64,000 bases of DNA from contig JBFHFS010000017.1 in assembly GCA_041583495.1 (NCBI GenBank), positions 1 through 64,000 on the forward strand, read 5' to 3'. Of this stretch, positions 45,399 through 52,757 are shown one piece after another; the stretch's first letter is position 1, and every line of letters begins with the position of its first letter. This DNA comes from JBFHFS01 sp041583495. GTDB taxonomy: Bacteria > Bacteroidota > Bacteroidia > Bacteroidales > Marinilabiliaceae. A program made the position numbers and the translations under genes. The notes under the pieces were generated by a model. It had not been told where the DNA came from. It did not search any database and saw only the letters and a program-made list of their open reading frames with translations.

Positions 45399-46622
45399 CT
45401 AGTACAATAAACTGTCGTTGATGGTTTTAACAAATCCTGGTACCTCTTTGGTCCACAGGTCGAGTATGTCAGCGACTTTGAAGTTTTTTTCAAAGGCCTT
45501 TCGTACTTTGTCGGTGCCGCATACCTGATCGAACATCCTGAGACGTGAGGCATCGCAGAGCGTAAAGACATTTTTTGTTGAATCCATTTGATAGGCTTCC
45601 TGGAGAACATAAAACTGTATCAGTGAGAGAGGGGCTTTGTTAATGTCGGTAAGGTGTACCTCAACCCCTTGAATCGCCTGGCCGGATAGAACGCTGTAAT
45701 AGGGTTTAAAATAAATGGGACGGAAGAGGACACCTTCGAGATGAAGGGCCTGAAGCCGTTGGGCCAGCTGATGGCCATTCAGCCAGTCGTTGGCAAATAC
45801 CTGAAAGGGAAGCGTGTAACCCACTCCAATATTGTATACATACAGTTCGCCCAGGATCCCCGATGCCGGATAGAAATAGGCCGTTTGGGCGCTGGGAATG
45901 TGGGGTGAGGAAGGGACCCAGGGAAGTCCTGTCGCCTCGAAATTCATTTGGCGTTCCCAGCCCTCCATTTTGACCACACTGAGTTTACATTGAATCCCAT
46001 CCTTTAGTAAGTGATGCTTGTTTAGATAGGTGGCCAGTTCGCCTACTGTAAATCCATGCACGTAAGGAATGGGAAACTGACTGACAAAGGAGGTAAAAGC
46101 GGGTTCGGTTAAGGGTCCTTCAAATTTAAGACCTCCCAGGGGATTGGGCCGGTCCAGGACCACAAATTCTAGCTGGTTTTCGGCCGCTGCCTCCATCGCT
46201 AATCCCAAAGTGCTGATATAAGTGTAAGACCGGGAGCCTATGTCCTGAATGTCGTAGACCAGCACGTCAATATTCCTGAGCATGTCGGCAGTGGGTTTTT
46301 TGGTCTTTCCGTAAAGGCTGTACATAGGGATACCTGTCAGCGAATCGGTTTGTGTCTCCACCTTTTCGCCGGCCGAATAATTGCCCCGGACGCCATGCTC
46401 GGGCCCATAAAGAGCGACCAGATTAACCTGTGGGGCCTCGAACAATATGTCAAGAGTCGACTTTAACCGACTGTCAACGCCGGTGGGATTGGTTATAAGT
46501 CCCACTTTTTTGCCCCGGAGTATTTCAAAGTGTTGTTCTCTCAACATCTCAACGCCTGTTTTTACCTGCGCAAAAGTGGTTAAGGTGATAAGGAGGGCCG
46601 CTATGGAAAGGGTAGTCTTCAT
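45399..46622 (-). CDS. namZ: NamZ-like exo-beta-N-acetylmuramidase (DUF1343)
   Basis: 407 residues from ATG 46622, which opens a signal peptide (TTLSIAALLITLTTFAQ); the longest frame adds 26 unlikely residues. DUF1343 motifs: KVGLITNPTGVDSRLKSTLD, YGPEHGVRGNYSAGEKVETQ, VLVYDIQDIGSRSYTYISTL, FVVLDRPNPLGG, and the C-terminal LPWVPSSPHIPSAQTAYFYP. DUF1343 was shown to be an exo-acting N-acetylmuramidase (NamZ, family GH171) in Bacillus subtilis, with a Tannerella counterpart. It should remove MurNAc from peptide-free glycan ends in the periplasm or outside. It is convergent with the MFS gene and divergent from the transglutaminase-like lipoprotein gene. Confidence 0.92.
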   Translation of the reverse strand: MKTTLSIAALLITLTTFAQVKTGVEMLREQHFEILRGKKVGLITNPTGVDSRLKSTLDILFEAPQVNLVALYGPEHGVRGNYSAGEKVETQTDSLTGIPMYSLYGKTKKPTADMLRNIDVLVYDIQDIGSRSYTYISTLGLAMEAAAENQLEFVVLDRPNPLGGLKFEGPLTEPAFTSFVSQFPIPYVHGFTVGELATYLNKHHLLKDGIQCKLSVVKMEGWERQMNFEATGLPWVPSSPHIPSAQTAYFYPASGILGELYVYNIGVGYTLPFQVFANDWLNGHQLAQRLQALHLEGVLFRPIYFKPYYSVLSGQAIQGVEVHLTDINKAPLSLIQFYVLQEAYQMDSTKNVFTLCDASRLRMFDQVCGTDKVRKAFEKNFKVADILDLWTKEVPGFVKTINDSLLY

Positions 46623-46697
46623 CTTTTGGTTGTTTGATTTTCGTGTTTTACTTCTTAAATTTGTTGGTGCCGATTTGTAATATATATTACAGCTATA

Positions 46698-46705
46698 CAA
46701 AACTA
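46698..46705 (-). promoter_or_regulatory. -7 box for namZ
   Basis: The minus strand reads TAGTTTTG, a TAnnTTTG match, about 76 nt upstream of the preferred NamZ ATG. It lies in the 111-bp divergent gap to the lipoprotein gene at 46734. Confidence 0.5.
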
Positions 46706-46733
46706 AAAAATAGTTTGACCATAATCAATCTTT

Positions 46734-48200
46734 ATGATCTACACCAGGGAGAAACTTATTAAAGCAGGGCTCATTCTGCTTTTGGCAGTCGTTTTGGCAT
46801 CTTGTGGTAAAAGGGTCGATTCCAGCGATCAGTTGTACGAAAATCTCGTTGACCTCTACATGCAACACCGCTTTATAGAGGCCAGGGAGCTTATCGCTCA
46901 ATTTCGGCAAGAGAAGGACGTTACTGCCACTCTACGAAGGGACGTTGACAGCATTGATGGTTTCATTGACCGCTATTATTTGGAATATCCGATTACTAAA
47001 GCCAGGCTGCTTGATGAATTTAAACAGAAAAACCTGGTGGTTAGTGAAACTCAGTTGTTAAAATGGGAGATGGCCGGGCAGCTCGAGTTTATGGAAATTG
47101 ACGGGGAGAAACGTTACTTTGTGAGCGCCCCCGGGAACCTCTTTTTACTTAACGATTCGCTTAGGGAAATGGGCAGCGACAGGGCGCTAAAGAAGGCTTC
47201 GCTTAATCGGTTTTGTTTGGCTCATATCAGTGAGGTGCTTGAACAATCCCGAAGAGATGAGTTTGGGGCAGCCGTGATGCCCGTTGAGATGCAGCTCGAT
47301 TATACTGTGGAACTAAAAGATGAATGGGTTCCCTCAGGAGATACCGTCAGGGCGTGGATGCCCTATGGAGCCAGAGGCCTTGAGCGTCAACCGGTAGTTG
47401 AGTTGCTGGATTACTATCCCCGTAATAACCCCTGTGTTTTATCAGCCGGGCCCCACCACAGCCTTTATCTCGAAGGGGTGGTGCAGCCCGATAGCCCGGC
47501 TCGTTTCTTTACCTCCATTCGGCTGGTCTCAAAGGCTCAGTACTTTGAAGGGGAACGTTTGAGCTGGATCGATTTTGGTCCCATCCCCGATTCTATTGCT
47601 CCTTTTCTCGCCGAAAGGCCGCCCCATCTGGCCTTTACCCCCCAAATACGCCTCCTGGCCGACTCTCTAACCAATGCGGAGATGCGCCCCTTTGAGATGG
47701 TGCGGAGGTTTTACTATTGGATAAACGATCATATTCCATGGGCATCCGCGGTGGAGTATGGCCTGATGACCAATATTCCCGCCTATACCCTTGAGCACCA
47801 ACATGGCGATTGCGGAATGCAAACCCTGTTGTTTATGGCTTTGTGCCGGTATAAAGGTATTCCTGTAAGATGGCAGACCGGGTGGATGTTGCACCCTGGA
47901 AATGTGAATCTTCACGACTGGTGCGAGGTGTGGTACCAAAACGTGGGCTGGGTGCCGGTAGATGTCTCCTTTAAATTGCAACAGAGCCCGAATAAAGCCG
48001 TTCGTGAATTCTACATCTCGGGCATTGATGCCTATCGCCTGGTCGTTAACAACGATTATGGACGTTCTTTTCAGCCCCCTAAATATTGGCCCCGAAGTGA
48101 ACCTGTTGATTTTCAGAGGGGTGAGTTGGAGTGGGAGGGAGGCAATCTTTTCTTTAATAAATGGAGCCGGAATATGGAGGTAAGCTATAAAACCCAGTGA
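46734..48200 (+). CDS. Transglutaminase-like lipoprotein
   Basis: 488 residues with a lipoprotein signal (LLLAVVLASCGKR). The N-terminal 130 residues are helical. A beta-rich middle section (VELKDEWVPSGDTVRAWMPY) precedes the transglutaminase-like core near 300-430: Cys in HQHGDCGMQTLLFMALC, His in NLHDWCEVWYQNVGW, Asp in VPVDVSF. This Cys-His-Asp triad marks cysteine peptidases or amidases as well as transglutaminases. Beside NamZ and an NlpC/P60 protein, a role in cutting peptide or cross-link bonds in cell wall is plausible but unproven. It is plus-strand and divergent from namZ. Confidence 0.85.
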   Translation: MIYTREKLIKAGLILLLAVVLASCGKRVDSSDQLYENLVDLYMQHRFIEARELIAQFRQEKDVTATLRRDVDSIDGFIDRYYLEYPITKARLLDEFKQKNLVVSETQLLKWEMAGQLEFMEIDGEKRYFVSAPGNLFLLNDSLREMGSDRALKKASLNRFCLAHISEVLEQSRRDEFGAAVMPVEMQLDYTVELKDEWVPSGDTVRAWMPYGARGLERQPVVELLDYYPRNNPCVLSAGPHHSLYLEGVVQPDSPARFFTSIRLVSKAQYFEGERLSWIDFGPIPDSIAPFLAERPPHLAFTPQIRLLADSLTNAEMRPFEMVRRFYYWINDHIPWASAVEYGLMTNIPAYTLEHQHGDCGMQTLLFMALCRYKGIPVRWQTGWMLHPGNVNLHDWCEVWYQNVGWVPVDVSFKLQQSPNKAVREFYISGIDAYRLVVNNDYGRSFQPPKYWPRSEPVDFQRGELEWEGGNLFFNKWSRNMEVSYKTQ

Positions 48201-48506
48201 AAAGGCAAAGATATATCCTGGTAACTATGTGTTAAATAATGTGTGAATTGGTTTTGTAATCGACAGGATGATAAATGGTTGGCGGGTAATGCAGATGTAT
48301 TACATGAGACATGATATAAAACGAGTTCATTTTTCTTGGTATTTAATCCCCTTAACATTAGTTTTAAGCTCTGGAAAATCCGTGATTTAATGCACTGGGG
48401 CCACTGAGGCGGTGTTAAACCCCGAAGTGCAAAAAGGTTCCTGATGAAGGTTTTTTTCGAAATGTGTTAATAAGTGGAGGAGCGTTCCACGAAATCAAAT
48501 TTTAAT
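48201..48506. other. Intergenic gap, no gene
   Basis: 306 bp. A GGCAAAGATATA segment gives a TATCTTTG box on the minus strand with no gene to serve. ACCCCGAAGTGC (about 48420) is the inverse of the tail of the 3.5-kb direct repeat. No clear plus-strand promoter for the NlpC/P60 gene was seen. Confidence 0.45.
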
Positions 48507-49661
48507 ATGAAGTTATTAAGGCTAATTTTTTTGGTGACTTTTGTGGGGTTGTGGGGATGCCAACAAAAAACGGATTTGCAGCCTGTTTTCGATTCGGTTG
48601 AAAAACATTTTGTGGGGGATCATCGCGAAAATGTTTATCAGGTAAGTTATTACCATACGAAACGGAACACCCTGGTGGTAAAAGGGGAGGTGGATAATCC
48701 TGCATTGAAAGCTGCCTTATTGGATTCGTTGGTCTCTGCCGGGTTTACGGTGAGAGATAGTCTCCTGGTTCTGCCCAATAAGGTTTCCGCCCCATGGGCA
48801 TTGGTAACCCTTAGTGTGGTTAATTTTCGGGCTCAGCCATCCTTCTCTTCCGAGATGTTGAGTCAGGCCCTGATGGGCACACCGGTAAAGCTTTTGAAGC
48901 AGGAAGATGGCTGGGTTTATGTTCAAACCCCCGACAACTATCTGGCCTGGTGTAACGAATCGTCACTGGCCCTCAAATCAGATGCAGAGATGTCCCTCTG
49001 GCGCCAATCCAACCGGCTGTTGGTCAATGAGCTGTTCTCCTTTGTGGTGGATAAAGAAACCGGGTTAAATGTAACCGATATGGTGGCCGGTTGTATAGTT
49101 GAAAAAACAGGTGAGGGAAAAGGATGGCAAGAGATTCGTTTGCCTGATGGCCGCACCGGCTTGATCTCCTCCGAAGATGTGGTACCATTTGATGCCTGGC
49201 GTGCAAAAATATCGCCTACCCATGAGGGCTTAAGGAATACCTCCATTTTGATGAACGGGATTCCTTATTTATGGGGAGGAAGCTCCCCGAAAGGGACCGA
49301 CTGTAGCGGATTTACTAAATTCATCTATTTTATGAATGGGGTGGTGCTGGCCAGGGATGCCTCATTACAGGTAAAATATGGTCAGGAGATTCCGGCTGAT
49401 AAAGGCTGGCAAACTTTTGAAACGGGCGATTTGCTGTTCTTCGGAGCTCAAATGAGTCCTGCAAAAGTTACCCACGTGGGCATGTATATTGGCGATTCGG
49501 AGTATATTCATTCTTCCGGTCGGGTGCATATTAACAGTTTTGACAGTACCAGAACCAACTTCAACTCCTTTCTTTTAAATAGGTTAAGAGGTGTCAGGCG
49601 TATCATGGGACAGGTCGGTACCCACGGGATTATTCCTTTGGTTGACCATCCCTGGTACTAG
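48507..49661 (+). CDS. SH3-NlpC/P60 endopeptidase lipoprotein
   Basis: 384 residues from ATG 48507, giving a lipoprotein signal (LVTFVGLWGCQQ); a GTG start at 48474 is less likely. Two bacterial SH3-like domains (about 100-155 around VNFRAQPSFSSEML, and about 170-230) precede the NlpC/P60 domain (about 245-375). The Cys is in YLWGGSSPKGTDCSGFTKFI, the first His in VTHVGMYIGDSE, the second in YIHSSGR. Such enzymes cut gamma-D-Glu-diamino acid bonds in stem peptides, releasing L-Ala-D-Glu. The downstream neighbour, 46 bp away, is a dipeptide epimerase acting on that product, so the pair is functionally coherent. Confidence 0.93.
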   Translation: MKLLRLIFLVTFVGLWGCQQKTDLQPVFDSVEKHFVGDHRENVYQVSYYHTKRNTLVVKGEVDNPALKAALLDSLVSAGFTVRDSLLVLPNKVSAPWALVTLSVVNFRAQPSFSSEMLSQALMGTPVKLLKQEDGWVYVQTPDNYLAWCNESSLALKSDAEMSLWRQSNRLLVNELFSFVVDKETGLNVTDMVAGCIVEKTGEGKGWQEIRLPDGRTGLISSEDVVPFDAWRAKISPTHEGLRNTSILMNGIPYLWGGSSPKGTDCSGFTKFIYFMNGVVLARDASLQVKYGQEIPADKGWQTFETGDLLFFGAQMSPAKVTHVGMYIGDSEYIHSSGRVHINSFDSTRTNFNSFLLNRLRGVRRIMGQVGTHGIIPLVDHPWY

Positions 49662-49707
49662 AAGATGTTGACAGGGCGTTTTTTTAAATAATTTAATACA
49701 AAGGCTT

Positions 49708-50841
49708 ATGAGGAATCGTCGTAATTTTATAAAAGTAGCCGGTGGCCTTACCGGCTCATTGTTATTGCCCTCAGGGCTTTTGGGATCGGGTTGTGCCAGC
49801 GATAATGAAAAAAGTAATAATAAGGGGATGAATTTGACTTTTGAGCCATACGAACTGCAATTGAAGCATGTGTTTACCCTGGCTTCCAGCAGCCGGACCA
49901 CCACACCGGTTATGCTGACACGTATTGATTTTGAAGGGGTAACCGGTTATGGTGAAGCTTCCATGCCCCCCTATCTGGGCGAGAACCATGAGTCGGCCAC
50001 AAAATTTTTAAGTAAGGTCGATCTCTCTTCTTTCAAGGATCCTTTTTTGATTGAGGATATTCTGGCTTATGTTGATGCGGTTGCACCTGGCAATTATGCG
50101 GCCAAGGCCTCTGTGGACATCGCTTTGCACGACTTAACCGGCAAATTAATGGGGCAACCATGGCACCGCATATGGGGGCTCAATCCGGCCCATATCCCCG
50201 ACACCTCTTTTACCATTGGAATTGATACCCCCGAGGTGGTTCAATCCAAAACGCGGGAGGCCGCCCCTTATAATATCCTCAAAGTTAAGCTGGGTGGAAC
50301 CAACGATCGCGAAATGATTAAAGCCATCCGAACAGTTACCGATAAGCCTTTGTGTGTGGATGTAAATCAGGGTTGGAAAACCAAAGAGGAGGCTCTTGAG
50401 ATGATTTATTGGCTTCAGGAACAGGGAGTGGTTTTTGTTGAGCAGCCTATGTCGAAACATGCCATCGACGATATGGCCTGGCTGACCGAAAAAAGCCCAT
50501 TGCCCACCATCGCCGATGAGGCCTTGCAGACTATCGACGATGTTTCGAAAGCGCACGGGGTTTATAACGGGATTAATATCAAGCTGATGAAGTGTGGTGG
50601 AATGCGGGCGGCTTACCAGATGGCCAATATGGCCCGGGGCCTGGGAATGGAGGTGATGATTGGCTGTATGACCGAAACCTCCTGCGCCGTAACGGCTGCC
50701 TCTCAGCTGGCACCCCTGGCGCGGTGGGCCGACCTGGATGGTAACCTGCTTATCAGTAACGATAAATTCGAAGGGCTAAAAGTTGAAGATGGTCACCTGA
50801 TTATTCCTGAAAGACCGGGAATTGGCGTGGTGGCACTGTAA
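49708..50841 (+). CDS. Exported dipeptide epimerase (L-Ala-D/L-Glu type, enolase superfamily)
   Basis: 377 residues. The N-terminus has a twin-arginine motif (NRRNFIKVAGG) and then a lipobox (LLGSGCAS), predicting Tat export and lipid anchoring. The enolase-superfamily barrel shows the KxK acid/base pair (ILKVKLGG), metal ligands in CVDVNQGW, FVEQPM and TIADEAL, and the second base Lys in INIKLMKCGGMRAA. Family members convert L-Ala-D-Glu to L-Ala-L-Glu during murein breakdown. The Escherichia coli and Bacillus enzymes are cytoplasmic, so this exported form is unusual. It is in one operon with the NlpC/P60 protein upstream and a phosphoesterase 34 bp downstream. Confidence 0.9.
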   Translation: MRNRRNFIKVAGGLTGSLLLPSGLLGSGCASDNEKSNNKGMNLTFEPYELQLKHVFTLASSSRTTTPVMLTRIDFEGVTGYGEASMPPYLGENHESATKFLSKVDLSSFKDPFLIEDILAYVDAVAPGNYAAKASVDIALHDLTGKLMGQPWHRIWGLNPAHIPDTSFTIGIDTPEVVQSKTREAAPYNILKVKLGGTNDREMIKAIRTVTDKPLCVDVNQGWKTKEEALEMIYWLQEQGVVFVEQPMSKHAIDDMAWLTEKSPLPTIADEALQTIDDVSKAHGVYNGINIKLMKCGGMRAAYQMANMARGLGMEVMIGCMTETSCAVTAASQLAPLARWADLDGNLLISNDKFEGLKVEDGHLIIPERPGIGVVAL

Positions 50842-50875
50842 ACCTTTAACGGTGACTTAATTGATGTAAAAGGTT

Positions 50876-52744
50876 ATGGCACGTTTTTTTGCTTTGAGCG
50901 GAAATGGGTTTTTAATGTGGGTTTTGGTTCTGTCCCTTTTTTCTTGCGGCCGGCCCGAAATGAAGGTTCAGTTTGCTCAGTTAACCGATTTACACGTCAC
51001 TCCGGGTCAGCCATCAGAGCAGAATCTAGTTGATATTGTGGCCGAGATTAACACCAGTGCGCTCGATTTTGTGGTGGTCACCGGCGATCTTACCAACACC
51101 GGTTCAAATGCGGAGCTGGAATCGGTTTACCAGGCCTTGAAGGGGCTGACCATTCCCTGCTATGTGATTCCCGGAAATCATGAAACCAACTGGTCTGAAT
51201 CGGCGGGACGGAAATTTTTGCAACTCTGGCAAAACGATCGGTTCCTCTTTTCAAAAAATGGCTATCTCTTTGTGGGTTTCAATACAGGGCCCTATATGAA
51301 GATGGGCGATGGACATGTGAAAGAGGAGGATTTGCAATGGCTGAAACGTGAGCTGGAAAGGCTTCAGCCGCACCGGCAAACCCTTATTGCCATGGCGCAT
51401 TATCCGTTAGCCGAGGGTCTGGATAACTGGTACGAGGTCACCAAAATTCTTAAAAAATACAACTGCCGGTTGGCTTTTTGCGGTCATGGTCACCAACTCA
51501 AACTTTTTAATTTCGACGGTATTCCAGGGGTTATGGGTCGGTCGGTACTGCTGAAGGGTAGCCCCGAACCGGGATACAATATCATCGTGTTGCAGAACGA
51601 CAGCGCCCTGATCTTTGAGAAGAAACTGGCCGCAGGAACCCGCCTGCCACAATATGCCCTGGATCTTAAAGCACCGCACCCCATCAATAAACTGGAGATC
51701 TCTTCTAAACCCGATACGGCTGTTAACGCGCAATTCCCTGAGGTGAAAGTGCTGTTTTCGCTTCAGGATACAGCTTCCATTTTTACAGGACCTTGTATAT
51801 CAGGCGATTCCATTCTGGTTTATGGAAACTCACTGGGATTCGTGAAAGCCATTGATATTAAAACCCACCAGGAGCTTTGGAGGCATCGCCTGAAAGGGTC
51901 TCTTTATTCTACCCCGGTCTCCACCGGCAAAGTAGTGGCCGTGGGAACCATTGAGGGTGAGGTTATTGGCCTGGATGTGCATACAGGTCAGGAGGTTTGG
52001 CGGGTAAAAACCGAGTCACCGGTCCTGGCTGAGGGGATCATCGAAAACAATGAGTTGTTTATTGGTGGCGGAGATCAGGGTTTCTATGCCATTGATATGT
52101 CTTCCGGAAAGGTCTTATGGCGCTTCAGCGATATTAATGGAACGGTACAGGGTAAGCCTGCGATTCATAATGATTTCATTGTGTTTGGCGCCTGGGACCG
52201 TTACCTTTATTGTTTGAATAAAGAGAATGGGCATTTGGTATGGAAGTGGAACAATGGCTCCTCACAAAAACTTTATTCGCCCGGAAACATTGTACCTGTG
52301 ATCTCCAACAACAAAGTATTTATCGTGGCCCCCGACAGATATATGACGGCGCTCGATCTTAAAACCGGGCAGCTTATTTGGCGTACCAACAAGCATATGG
52401 TTCGTGAGTCGATGGGCAGTAGTCCTGATGGGAATCAAATATATGCCAAGCTCATGAACGATTCTGTTGTTTCGATAGATGCTGCCGGCACCCGGTTTCG
52501 GACCCTGTGGGCCCTGGATGCCGGGAACGGTTACGATCATAATCCCTGCCCCGTGGCAGCCACCACACAAAGGGTGCTTATTGCCAATAAAAATGGGGTG
52601 ATCACGGCCCTTTCGCCCGAAGGCCAGTCGGTTTTATGGCGACATAAGTTTGGCAATTCATCGGTTAACAAGCTGGTGATCGATGGTGCCGGAAATGTGT
52701 GGGCTTCCCTGATTGAGGGGAAGATTGTTTATTTTAAAAATTAA
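50876..52744 (+). CDS. Metallophosphoesterase-PQQ-like propeller lipoprotein
   Basis: 622 residues with a lipoprotein signal (LVLSLFSCGRP). The calcineurin-type phosphoesterase domain spans about 30-260: AQLTDLHVTP, FVVVTGDLTNTG, YVIPGNHETN, MAHYPL and FCGHGHQ give the full dimetal ligand set. The C-terminal part (about 290-620) is a beta-propeller with PQQ/YVTN-type repeats (GTIEGEVIGLDVHTGQEVWR, GGDQGFYAIDMSSGKVLWRF). The propeller probably binds a ligand or wall component rather than PQQ. It lies in the operon NlpC/P60-epimerase-phosphoesterase-oxidase. The substrate phosphoester is unknown. Confidence 0.88.
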   Translation: MARFFALSGNGFLMWVLVLSLFSCGRPEMKVQFAQLTDLHVTPGQPSEQNLVDIVAEINTSALDFVVVTGDLTNTGSNAELESVYQALKGLTIPCYVIPGNHETNWSESAGRKFLQLWQNDRFLFSKNGYLFVGFNTGPYMKMGDGHVKEEDLQWLKRELERLQPHRQTLIAMAHYPLAEGLDNWYEVTKILKKYNCRLAFCGHGHQLKLFNFDGIPGVMGRSVLLKGSPEPGYNIIVLQNDSALIFEKKLAAGTRLPQYALDLKAPHPINKLEISSKPDTAVNAQFPEVKVLFSLQDTASIFTGPCISGDSILVYGNSLGFVKAIDIKTHQELWRHRLKGSLYSTPVSTGKVVAVGTIEGEVIGLDVHTGQEVWRVKTESPVLAEGIIENNELFIGGGDQGFYAIDMSSGKVLWRFSDINGTVQGKPAIHNDFIVFGAWDRYLYCLNKENGHLVWKWNNGSSQKLYSPGNIVPVISNNKVFIVAPDRYMTALDLKTGQLIWRTNKHMVRESMGSSPDGNQIYAKLMNDSVVSIDAAGTRFRTLWALDAGNGYDHNPCPVAATTQRVLIANKNGVITALSPEGQSVLWRHKFGNSSVNKLVIDGAGNVWASLIEGKIVYFKN

Positions 52745-52757
52745 GTAAGTTCATTCA

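Noticed and set aside
48206..48213. Minus-strand TATCTTTG promoter box
   Set aside because: No minus-strand gene lies downstream of it; probably a chance match.
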